NCBI RefSeq assembly: GCF_000621605.1
Contig: NZ_JHXX01000001.1
Span: forward strand, 434,001-498,000
Direction of reading: 5' to 3'
From: Butyrivibrio sp. MC2021
Lineage (GTDB): Bacteria; Bacillota; Clostridia; Lachnospirales; Lachnospiraceae
Length of the DNA: 64,000 nucleotides
The notes under the pieces were generated by a model. That model saw only the letters and a list, made by a program, of their open reading frames with translations. It was not told where the DNA came from and searched no databases. Below are positions 43,034 to 50,686 of this stretch, piece after piece; positions within the stretch are counted from its first letter, which is position 1, and every line of letters begins with the position of its first letter. A program made the translations under genes and the position numbers.

Positions 43034-43062
43034 ATAATATATTAGAATGCACGAAAAAACAA
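43034..43062 (-). promoter_or_regulatory. Promoter of the GT-B/GPH operon
   Basis: On the minus strand: TTGTTT (43062-43057), exactly 17 bp, and TATTAT (43039-43034). It is bracketed by the two GAAAC inverted repeats. Confidence 0.7.
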
Positions 43063-43122
43063 GAAACGCTTTTTACAATTTTCGTTTCCTCAATTTGTGC
43101 ATTTTTACTTTTTATGGGCTTT

Positions 43123-44208
43123 TCAGACGATTGCAACTATAGACAGCTTCTTTTCAGCGGCAAGATCCACGAACTTATCTCCGCATTTGACCATAGGCCT
43201 TGAAAGATGCTCGGGATTAATAAAGACAATATCTCCCGTCTTGCCGTTGCTTAAAAGGACTCTGTTAGCTATGAAAGTATTTACGATATTAGTAAGAAAT
43301 GTCATGATCGCATTGGGTTCGAATTTATACAGACCTTCTTCCTCAAACTGCGCTATGACATCAAAAGGACACATGCCCTCTCTGTAATTTCTCTTGGAAG
43401 TCATGTCGTCATAGATATTTGCCACCGTTACGATGGATGATATTTCATCTATCTGCTTATTTTTAAGATGTAAAGGATATCCTGATCCATCCCTGAGCTC
43501 ATGGTGCATCAGAATAGTCTTTTTTATATGATCGTCAATTTCCAGATTTTTGACCAGCTGATATCCCTTGGTCACGTGCTCTCTCATGGCCCGCTGCTCA
43601 TACTCTGTAAGCTCCTTCCTTTTATTCAGGATTTCTTCCGGCACATACATCTTTCCTATATCATGAAGAAGTCCCGCTGCAGTGGCCACCTGGATCTTAT
43701 CCTCGGGAAGCCTCATCCAGGTCGCAAGGGTATTGCTTATAAGCGCCACATTAAGGGAATGAACATAAACTGCGTCACTGTTGTCCCTCAGATTGTGGAG
43801 CATGTCAAAAATGCCCGCAGTTCCGCCAGCCTCAACGAAAAGATGATAGACAGGCTCTGTAAGCTTATCCACATCAAGAACTGAGGTGTCGTTGACGATC
43901 ATCTTGAAGGATTCTTCAAGTTTATCCGCGTATTCTTCAAGGTTTTCTTTGAATCTGATGAATTCCTCAGAGCTTTTAACTCTCTCGGCATAGGATGGAG
44001 TAGCTCCGGAAGCACTCTTTGGTTTCTCGGGTGCTTCCTTCTTCTGATCCTCCACAAAGATGTTATAAAGAGAATAGGCCTTTATCCTTGATATATCCTT
44101 ATCATCAAGGACAGTTCCCTTAGGCAGAACAAGTCTGTCATCAATAGTATAAATATTTTCCGAGGCCACCATCCCCGGCTCTAACTTATCTACAGATACC
44201 AGTCTCAT
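43123..44208 (-). CDS. HD-GYP-domain protein, cytoplasmic c-di-GMP phosphodiesterase-like
   Basis: A 361-residue soluble protein. An N-terminal domain of about 60 residues (DUF3391-like: MRLVSVDKLEPGMVASENIY, GTVLDDKDISRI) is followed by a linker. HD-GYP then follows, with the HD pair in LLHDIGKMYVPEEIL near residues 182-183, MHHELRDGSGYP with an intact GYP, and a terminal extension about cell components (GDIVFINPEHLSRP). It should hydrolyse c-di-GMP. AGGTGG before ATG 44208 fits better than the GTG three codons earlier. It has its own extended -10 promoter. Confidence 0.9.
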   Translation of the reverse strand: MRLVSVDKLEPGMVASENIYTIDDRLVLPKGTVLDDKDISRIKAYSLYNIFVEDQKKEAPEKPKSASGATPSYAERVKSSEEFIRFKENLEEYADKLEESFKMIVNDTSVLDVDKLTEPVYHLFVEAGGTAGIFDMLHNLRDNSDAVYVHSLNVALISNTLATWMRLPEDKIQVATAAGLLHDIGKMYVPEEILNKRKELTEYEQRAMREHVTKGYQLVKNLEIDDHIKKTILMHHELRDGSGYPLHLKNKQIDEISSIVTVANIYDDMTSKRNYREGMCPFDVIAQFEEEGLYKFEPNAIMTFLTNIVNTFIANRVLLSNGKTGDIVFINPEHLSRPMVKCGDKFVDLAAEKKLSIVAIV

Positions 44209-44250
44209 ATTCGCCACCTAAAAACAGTCAGTATATAATGCTCCAACTAT

Positions 44251-44259
44251 ATTATAGCA
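44251..44259 (-). promoter_or_regulatory. Extended -10 promoter of the HD-GYP gene
   Basis: On the minus strand TGC plus a perfect TATAAT (-10 at 44256-44251). No clear -35 is present at the expected spacing. The same GTGCTATAAT is seen upstream of mscL and of the STAS gene. Confidence 0.65.
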
Positions 44260-44282
44260 CCATTTTGACGTTTTTGCGTGCA

Positions 44283-46235
44283 TTAGTCCACTGTGAACTT
44301 CCAATAGATGCCATAGCTTTCTTTATACTGATTATAGTGGGTAGTAAATGTAAGGGGCATGGATACACCGCTCATGTGAAACTCCATGGCATCATCTCTT
44401 TTTACAAGATACTGATCTATTTTTTCTATATAGTCTCTCACCGACTTTTCGTTTAACACCTTCAGAACATCTGATTCCACGGACTTAACTGCAGCAACAG
44501 ACACAGCAACTCCATGGGATGTCTCTTTTATTTTGGTGTTCCCCAGCCTTGCCGAAAGTACAAAGGGGCCATAGCAGAACCCGTAGGTATTCTCTCCATC
44601 CTGAAGATTATGAGCTGTGATTCCCATGGGCAGCGTCAAAAGGATCTCCGCTCCATTCTCTATAGTTTCGGAGGAAATCACAAAAAAGCCTTCCACATCC
44701 TTAACTTCAGTTTCAAAGCCATTTAAACAAATCTGTGGTTTTCCCTTCAACCACTGAGGCTTTCTAAGATACAGATCGTCAGAAACCTTTTTCCCCTCAA
44801 AAGGTGTAATTACCAGCTTCACCTTATCAGATACAGCAAAATCGCAGGCCATAGATATCCTATATTCATCAGAACAATATTCCGATGCAAGGTACAAACC
44901 TATAAGAAGCGTTTTCCCGGACTTAAAATATATCCCCCTCTGAAGTTTGGTGAAATTCTCATAGCCTGTTCCTGTGCAGCACCAGAAGTTTCCTTCCAGG
45001 GTATTGAAAACCTTCTGATAGCCGGTGGCCATGGGCTGGAAATATGTGGTAAATCCCGTGTCATGATTAAAGGAAGCAACAATCGCATTTATAAAGGTAT
45101 TGGCAGCATAATCCAGGTATCTCTTTTCCCCTGTTACGGCAAAAAGTCTTCTGGCCAGCTTCAGCATATTGTAGGTATTACAGGTCTCGTTGTTGACGTT
45201 GGTCCTTTCCTTATCAAGGATATTGTCAGGGCCGAAATGTTCATCTTCACTGTTGCCGCCGGTAATATAGGTGTGCCTTTGAACCACGTTATCAAAAAAC
45301 GCCTTGGCATATTCAAGATATCTGTCACGGGATCTGTCGGCTTCATACCCGGCAAGAGCTCCGAGAAACTTAGGTATTGTGGTATTGGCGTGAACATTGT
45401 CAAATAAGTTATCGCCCCCCTGAAGCACCTTTTCAAATAAAGGCTCTTCATCAAAGCTGTGGGCGGCAGCCAGTATCCTTTCGGGATATTCCAGAGCAAG
45501 AGGACTGCCCTTTTGGGACAACTCTTTGTTTATTACATAAAGCTCATAGAGGCAGTCATTCATGCCGCCATATTCGATTCCAAGTACAGTTTTTCTGACC
45601 TCTTCATTCCAGCTCTCACATCTTTTGGCGATCCAAAGCCCCAGCATATTGTCCACCTTAAGAGCCTTCTCATTTCCAGCAAACCTGTAGGCGCTGTTCA
45701 ATCCGCTCACTATCTTGTGCATGGTATACCACGGAACCCAGGCCTGGGTAAAAATCTCCCCAAGTCCCTTTTCCACATTATCAAACTGGAGGGTAGGATT
45801 CTTCCTGAAGTCCTCCGTTGGCAGTGTGGCAGCAAAGATAAAGCCCTCTTCTCCTGTCCCTTCTATCTTTTCCTGACACTCATACAGAGAATCGATAATA
45901 TAATCAAGTCTTTCCCCAACCTTATCCTTAAGCTCCTTGGGAATCCCGGGATAGGCAAAGCCCTGGGAAAGAGCCGTGATATAGTGGCCCATGGTATGAC
46001 CTCCTATAAGGCCATCCTCCCACATACCTCCGTAGCGTTCCTTTTTCTTCATAAAAAGAGAGATCTCATCTTCATCCATTTTCGCAATTCTTCCGGCAGT
46101 CTCGCGAAATCCCGCAAGAAGCCTGTCAGCGTCAAGAAAAAGGAGATTTTTTATCTCAGTCAAAAAGGCTTCCTCATAGTATTTATCAGTTACCTTTGCT
46201 CTGAAAAAGCCGTCATCGATCCAGTCATTCTTCAT
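44283..46235 (-). CDS. Beta-L-arabinofuranosidase, GH127 family
   Basis: A 650-residue (alpha/alpha)6-barrel glycosidase, probably cytoplasmic because no signal peptide is visible. Counting from the first in-frame codon at 46244, the zinc/catalytic set of GH127 (Glu-x-Cys and Cys-Cys in HypBA1) is present as Glu353 and Cys355 in VNNETCNTYN and Cys422/Cys423 in FWCCTGTGYEN. The family motif GGMNDCLYELY is also present. It removes beta-L-arabinofuranose from arabino-oligosaccharides or glycoproteins. GGGGTG seven bases before ATG 46235 supports the internal start. It is alone, with a palindrome upstream at 46318. Confidence 0.93.
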   Translation of the reverse strand: MKNDWIDDGFFRAKVTDKYYEEAFLTEIKNLLFLDADRLLAGFRETAGRIAKMDEDEISLFMKKKERYGGMWEDGLIGGHTMGHYITALSQGFAYPGIPKELKDKVGERLDYIIDSLYECQEKIEGTGEEGFIFAATLPTEDFRKNPTLQFDNVEKGLGEIFTQAWVPWYTMHKIVSGLNSAYRFAGNEKALKVDNMLGLWIAKRCESWNEEVRKTVLGIEYGGMNDCLYELYVINKELSQKGSPLALEYPERILAAAHSFDEEPLFEKVLQGGDNLFDNVHANTTIPKFLGALAGYEADRSRDRYLEYAKAFFDNVVQRHTYITGGNSEDEHFGPDNILDKERTNVNNETCNTYNMLKLARRLFAVTGEKRYLDYAANTFINAIVASFNHDTGFTTYFQPMATGYQKVFNTLEGNFWCCTGTGYENFTKLQRGIYFKSGKTLLIGLYLASEYCSDEYRISMACDFAVSDKVKLVITPFEGKKVSDDLYLRKPQWLKGKPQICLNGFETEVKDVEGFFVISSETIENGAEILLTLPMGITAHNLQDGENTYGFCYGPFVLSARLGNTKIKETSHGVAVSVAAVKSVESDVLKVLNEKSVRDYIEKIDQYLVKRDDAMEFHMSGVSMPLTFTTHYNQYKESYGIYWKFTVD

Positions 46236-46317
46236 ACTGTTCACCCCTGCAATAAAGTATTTATCACTACTGCTTTAGCATAGCATTACAAAATAAATAT
46301 TTGGATGTTGTAAAGTT

Positions 46318-46330
46318 TGATACGGTATCA
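46318..46330 (-). promoter_or_regulatory. Short palindrome upstream of the GH127 gene, possible operator
   Basis: TGATACGGTATCA, a perfect 6-bp palindrome around one central base, 83 bp upstream of the GH127 start. It is a plausible site for a sugar-responsive regulator. No promoter boxes can be placed with confidence. Confidence 0.4.
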
Positions 46331-46348
46331 TTTTGGCAGATGTTGCAT

Positions 46349-46378
46349 AAAAAACGGGACAGCTGTCATGCTGCCCCG
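46349..46378 (-). terminator. Terminator of the STAS/RsbW-like operon
   Basis: On the minus strand a 9-bp stem CGGGGCAGC/GCTGTCCCG with a 6-nt loop is followed by TTTTTT. It lies 15 nt after the stop codon at 46394. Confidence 0.9.
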
Positions 46379-46393
46379 CCAAAGGATCAAATA

Positions 46394-46921
46394 TTAAAAT
46401 TGCTTGATGACCGAAATATTTACCTGGCCGCCCTTGATTGAAATCTTGATATCATCAGCCAGTTTGCGGAGAATGGACTGTTCATAGCGATCCCACTCAT
46501 TATCCTCTACATATTTTCCGACAAAATCAGCGCTGTCTAAATCCACGCTATAATTACTTGTATCTGCTTCTGCCAGCATTGCCTCCTCAAAAGCATCTCT
46601 GAGCATTCCCAGGAAAGTCTTGGCTGCTTCATTCTTTCTTGAGCTGGCTGCTCCAAGAAGAAGATTTCTTTTCTCCTTGTCCATTACGGTTTGTGTAGAC
46701 ATATTGAGACAAAAAGTATCATCTTCACACTCAACCCAGTAAGAAGCATCCACTTCGCCTGTGATACTGCGTGCCATACTAAGAAGCTCTTCAGTGCATA
46801 ACTGCAGATGTAATGAATCCTTTTCGTTCAGTCCTTTGAACTGCGCAATAGCTTTGGTTGCCTCTACTGCATCATTAAATCCCTTACCTTTATTATCAAT
46901 GATAACAACATCAGATTTCAT
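46394..46921 (-). CDS. Degenerate anti-sigma-kinase-like (HATPase) protein
   Basis: A 175-residue cytoplasmic protein. The first 60 residues resemble the N-terminal half of RsbW/SpoIIAB-type kinases (AVEATKAIAQFKGLNEKDS, HLQLCTEELLSMARS). The Asn of the N box appears replaced (LLSMAR), and no DxGxG ATP-lid motif is visible afterwards. It is translated 22 nt after a STAS-domain protein, the normal RsbV/RsbW order. It may bind the STAS protein without kinase activity, or be a diverged kinase. GGGTG site before ATG 46921. Confidence 0.68.
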   Translation of the reverse strand: MKSDVVIIDNKGKGFNDAVEATKAIAQFKGLNEKDSLHLQLCTEELLSMARSITGEVDASYWVECEDDTFCLNMSTQTVMDKEKRNLLLGAASSRKNEAAKTFLGMLRDAFEEAMLAEADTSNYSVDLDSADFVGKYVEDNEWDRYEQSILRKLADDIKISIKGGQVNISVIKQF

Positions 46922-46943
46922 CTAAGGCACCCCTTTCTATTAA

Positions 46944-47243
46944 TCACTCAACATCCAAAAGGTCTACGAAACCTGTAACATCAAATACTTCCTTAACAAT
47001 AGAATTGGCATTTATTACCTTGACTGTTCCCTTATTATGGAGCTCTCTCTTAGCCACAAGAAGGGTACGAAGTCCTGCTGATGAAATATATTCAAGGCCT
47101 GCCATATCAAAAATAAGCACCTTGACACCGTCAAGTCCCCCATCCTTGATCTCTTTTTCAAGCTCCGGAGCAGATAAAGTATCCAGTCTGCCTTCCAAAG
47201 CGATACAAAGCTGCTCACCTTCAAGTTTTTTTGTAATGTTCAT
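46944..47243 (-). CDS. STAS-domain anti-anti-sigma factor-like protein
   Basis: A 99-residue single STAS domain (CIALEGRLDTLSAPELEKEI, VLIFDMAGLEYISSAGLRTL). The phosphorylatable serine of the family is Ser54 or Ser55 in YISSAGLR. It would switch partners with the downstream RsbW-like protein. AGGAGG six bases before ATG 47243 rules out the upstream in-frame ATG, which lies in the ribosome site itself. Confidence 0.92.
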   Translation of the reverse strand: MNITKKLEGEQLCIALEGRLDTLSAPELEKEIKDGGLDGVKVLIFDMAGLEYISSAGLRTLLVAKRELHNKGTVKVINANSIVKEVFDVTGFVDLLDVE

Positions 47244-47296
47244 GTTGATCCTCCTCATAAAATGCGAAACAACAAATAAATAAAGTATTGTACTTT

Positions 47297-47305
47297 ATTA
47301 TAGCA
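47297..47305 (-). promoter_or_regulatory. Extended -10 promoter of the STAS gene
   Basis: On the minus strand TGC plus TATAAT (47302-47297), about 55 nt before the start codon. No good -35 at 16-18 bp. Confidence 0.65.
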
Positions 47306-47340
47306 CAGAATTGTGCGCTATTTTGTAATATTATAATAAA

Positions 47341-47493
47341 TTATTCTCTTTGCGTAAGATAACCTTCAGTGGCACTGGCCCAGGAATAAGAGCTCATGTA
47401 CTCCCCTCTGAAGCTCTTTATGGCATTTTCCACCATAGGCTGAATGGTAAGGGGAGGAATAAGGAAATCATCATCCTCTATCTCATAATCAAT
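47341..47493 (-). pseudogene. Relic of a YesM/LytS-type histidine kinase
   Basis: In one minus-strand frame, 50 codons between TGA (47494-47496) and TAA (47341) read IDYEIEDDDFLIPPLTIQPM and VENAIKSFRGEY. This is the conserved block just before the ATPase domain of YesM/LytS-family sensor kinases (LIPPLTxQPxVENAIxHG). An in-frame stop lies directly before it, the rest of the kinase is missing on both sides and the tail is unrelated sequence. It fills most of the gap between the STAS gene and the HD-GYP gene. Confidence 0.8.
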
Positions 47494-47543
47494 TCAGAGC
47501 AAATAAAGTTTGTGTATTCGGATCAGCTTATATACTTTTTTCA

Positions 47544-49904
47544 TCAGAGGATCCTGATATCCGTAAGGGCGCATCTGTCCCCGGTCAGCGCCACGTAAAC
47601 CTTATCCGGAATTTCTTTCATGGTGGTAATGTTTTCAATGACAATTCCAAGGTTCTCCGTTGTAGTTATGACGCGGCCGCCTTTTCTTTCAAAGGTCATC
47701 TCGCAGTCAATTCCCGCTTTATTCTTCTCCTTCCATACTTCCCATCCGGGGAAGATGTCCTTTCTCTTCATGTAGAAGTTATTGTCTGCATGATCATACT
47801 TGTTTTCCAACTCTCCGTTTAACTTGATCAGTGCATAGCCTTTATAATTTCTGCCAAGAACCCTTCCGTTATCGGAGCTGAATATCACAGCATAAGGGCA
47901 ATGCCAGACAAAATGTGCCACGGGAAGACTGGCAGCATGGAAGCTAAGCTCCAGTTTACCGTCTATTTCAATTCCCTCTGTAAAAACAGAGCAGGTCTGG
48001 TTAATCTGAATATTTGGTATATCGGATTCAAAGTGATCAATATAGCTGATCTCTTCAGATATTCTTGGAATATATGAGGCATCCACCACCTGATCGGTCT
48101 GTTCTGCAGCTATCTCAGTGATCACGCAGTGTTCGCCGGTGATTCCGATATAAACTGCAGTAGAACCGTCTGACAGAGCCACAATGACCTCTTTGGTATT
48201 TTCCGGACTTGTCATTATAAGTTTCAGATGGTCGTCATATTTGGCGGCGCTTATCTCATATACTTTTTCTTCGGAAGCGCCTTCCTCTCTGGCCATGATG
48301 GTTTCCACAATTTTTCTGGCTGCAGTGGTGATACTATGGTTATCGAACCAGACCTCGCCATACTCAAGATAATGATATGCATCAATGGCCTTCCGGTCGT
48401 CATGAACACGTCTGTCAAAGGAATCAAATAAAACGATTGAAGGGGCACTGTACTCACCCTCAAGAAGCTCTCCTTCTTCGCATTTAAAGGTGATCTTCGT
48501 TATCTTTTCATTTACAGGAATACCAAGGGATACATTTTCTCTGTATTTGCCACAGGTAATATCCTTTTCAACAAGGGACAGATCATCACGGATCCTCTCT
48601 CTGCTCTCCTCATCGATGATCCTAACCATCAGGTCCGCATACCGGGGATCAAATTCCGCCCCGCCGCCCTTTACAAGGGCTTCACGGGCAACGAAATCAG
48701 GCTTGGCCTCCCTGTATCTCTTAGGCATGGTCATGGTTACATAGGCATCTGCCACGGCAACGATCCTGGCAATCTCCGGGATCTCTTCGCCTTTAAGACC
48801 TTCAGGATAACCGGTTCCGTTGTATCTTTCGTGGCTGTACTCCGCTCCGATACTAAGAAATGGATATTCCGTGATATTAGACAGAATTTCCTTACCGATA
48901 AGAGGCTTTTGCCTCATAAGCTCATAATCCTGCTGGCTGGGGTTGGCATTGTTTTGGATGACGGAATCGGGGACACCGATAAGTCCTATATCATGAAGGA
49001 GGGCTGTGTAATAGATATTGTCGCAGAAGCTCTCATCTTTTCCTGCAAGTCTTGCCAGCTTTCTGGCATATTCCGCAACCTTAACTGATTTGTCCTCGGA
49101 AAAGACATCCTTTTTTTCAACAGCGGAAACAAAGGCCTTGGCAGTCTGGTCAAAGATCCTCTTCATACGCCTCTGCTCGCCCTGCATATTCTGTATCTCT
49201 ATCTCGTGGGCATGCTCCACTGTGATATTGATATCCAAATAGTTAAAAACATAAAGACTGATTGAAACCGCCACCATTGCCATGTTCACAATAGAGATTC
49301 CATAGGCAAATATCTGAATTACTCCGCATATAATAGGCACATAGATATACAAAACCAGGGAAATATAAATAAGCCTTGAAATGAGCTTTCTGTACTTCCT
49401 CATGGCAGTGTACTGAACTATAGGGCATATAACAGGAATGATATAGGCAATTAGAAATCCATTTCCTCTGTGATAAACATTGTTGTCATCAAAATAGTAG
49501 TAAAGTCCCGTAAAGGCAGACACGATAGCAAGGAACATTCCCATCAGGGAAATGATGCCCACAGCCTTAAGCCTTATGGGCACCTCGGGCAGATGTCCTT
49601 CATGGGTTAGATAATCCGAAAGATACACATTGAAACACAGCACAACCGCAGAGGTAAGGAAGAACACAAGAAAATTACTGATCCTCACCATGAAAAAAGC
49701 GGTTCTTCCGGTATTACCGGCGTAAAGGTATGCTGTCCTGTCAAACCACAACAAGAAGAATGCCACTATTTCCATAAGGATCAGGGCATACTTTCTGCTC
49801 TTGGACAGGAACCTGGTGATACACAGAAGAAAAGTCAGTATTGCGCAGGCGCCGCACAAAAGAAGCATTATATTCAGTTGGTTATCTCGGATCCAGTCAT
49901 ACAT
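47544..49904 (-). CDS. HD-GYP protein with 7TM sensor and large C-terminal domain
   Basis: A 786-residue protein. Residues 1-225 are a seven-helix sensor with FMVRISNFLV and FTGLYYYFDDNNVYHR, the same fold as the hybrid kinase at 7685. A helical linker and HD-GYP follow: His304/Asp305 in LLHDIGLIG, SHERYNGTGYP at 357-367 and the usual VAVADAYVTM. The first His of the HHE motif is Ser here. Residues 440-786 are strand-rich, with two similar segments (VYIGITGEHCVITEI near 585 and VYVALTGDRCALTDI near 769), suggesting an internal duplication. Its stop is 47 bases from the kinase relic. It follows the response regulator gene. Confidence 0.88.
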   Translation of the reverse strand: MYDWIRDNQLNIMLLLCGACAILTFLLCITRFLSKSRKYALILMEIVAFFLLWFDRTAYLYAGNTGRTAFFMVRISNFLVFFLTSAVVLCFNVYLSDYLTHEGHLPEVPIRLKAVGIISLMGMFLAIVSAFTGLYYYFDDNNVYHRGNGFLIAYIIPVICPIVQYTAMRKYRKLISRLIYISLVLYIYVPIICGVIQIFAYGISIVNMAMVAVSISLYVFNYLDINITVEHAHEIEIQNMQGEQRRMKRIFDQTAKAFVSAVEKKDVFSEDKSVKVAEYARKLARLAGKDESFCDNIYYTALLHDIGLIGVPDSVIQNNANPSQQDYELMRQKPLIGKEILSNITEYPFLSIGAEYSHERYNGTGYPEGLKGEEIPEIARIVAVADAYVTMTMPKRYREAKPDFVAREALVKGGGAEFDPRYADLMVRIIDEESRERIRDDLSLVEKDITCGKYRENVSLGIPVNEKITKITFKCEEGELLEGEYSAPSIVLFDSFDRRVHDDRKAIDAYHYLEYGEVWFDNHSITTAARKIVETIMAREEGASEEKVYEISAAKYDDHLKLIMTSPENTKEVIVALSDGSTAVYIGITGEHCVITEIAAEQTDQVVDASYIPRISEEISYIDHFESDIPNIQINQTCSVFTEGIEIDGKLELSFHAASLPVAHFVWHCPYAVIFSSDNGRVLGRNYKGYALIKLNGELENKYDHADNNFYMKRKDIFPGWEVWKEKNKAGIDCEMTFERKGGRVITTTENLGIVIENITTMKEIPDKVYVALTGDRCALTDIRIL

Positions 49905-49926
49905 AATAGCCTTTCCGTGGTTACTG

Positions 49927-50685
49927 TTACTTGTGCAGAATAAAGAATTCCTTCAGCTGTTTAAGGAGCTCCTCCTTCTGTATGGTCTTAAGGAAATACC
50001 CTTCAGGTTTAAGGGATACCACCGCCATAACGCTCTCTTTATCACTTTTTCCCGTAAGGAACATAACCGGTATAGTTCTGGTTTCATCGTCGCTTCTCAG
50101 CATTTCAAGAACCTGGGGGCCACTGGTGACAGGCATCTCATGATCAAGAAGAATAAGATCCACGGAATTCTTTCCGAGCCATTTAATAGCCTGAAGTCCG
50201 GAGCTCACCATGAATACCTTGTACTCATCCTTGAGCCACTCCCTTACAAGTCCCAGATAGTTGGGATCGTCATCCACCACCAGTATGCTTTTCTTAAATT
50301 CGCCCAGATTAAGCTTTTTGATATATTCACTAATTGTGGAGATATAGTTGGCATTGTCTACCGGGCGGGAAAAGACTGCGTATATCAACTCTTCCGGAAT
50401 ATGATTTCCAATTCTCTGAAGGTCTCGCTGTTCGCCAATGACAATCATTTCCATACCCTTTTCGTCCATTTTGTCCGTAAGGAAATGGATCACATCCTCC
50501 GGAGGCAGGGAATCATCTTCCATATAGAGGGTGATAAGGGAAGTACCCTCCAGCTTCTTATCGATCTCATTAACCTTAAAAGGCACATACTCACAGTTTA
50601 TACCTGCATCCTGAGCCTTTCCGATAAGAACCCGGACAATAAATGATTCTTTTTCTCCAATAACAATCATTCGGTTATCTGACAT
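49927..50685 (-). CDS. Response regulator, pseudo-receiver plus receiver
   Basis: A 252-residue protein without DNA-binding or enzymatic output. The C-terminal receiver (130-252) has the acidic pair VVDDDP, phosphoacceptor Asp181 in LILLDHEMP and Thr/Lys positions in FLTGK and YFLKTI. The N-terminal 120 residues have a similar strand-helix rhythm but no acidic pocket (MIVIGEKESFI), so it is a pseudo-receiver. It is sandwiched between the propeller hybrid kinase (1 nt gap) and a 7TM HD-GYP protein. It probably accepts phosphate from the kinase Hpt domain. Confidence 0.9.
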   Translation of the reverse strand: MSDNRMIVIGEKESFIVRVLIGKAQDAGINCEYVPFKVNEIDKKLEGTSLITLYMEDDSLPPEDVIHFLTDKMDEKGMEMIVIGEQRDLQRIGNHIPEELIYAVFSRPVDNANYISTISEYIKKLNLGEFKKSILVVDDDPNYLGLVREWLKDEYKVFMVSSGLQAIKWLGKNSVDLILLDHEMPVTSGPQVLEMLRSDDETRTIPVMFLTGKSDKESVMAVVSLKPEGYFLKTIQKEELLKQLKEFFILHK

Positions 50686-50686
50686 C

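Noticed and set aside
45459..46283. A 274-codon plus-strand frame opposite GH127
   Set aside because: GH127 catalytic motifs and frame are intact on the minus strand; the antisense product has no family features.
47350..47598. A plus-strand frame in the STAS/HD-GYP intergenic gap
   Set aside because: The only recognisable text there is on the minus strand (kinase relic); the plus frame has no motif.
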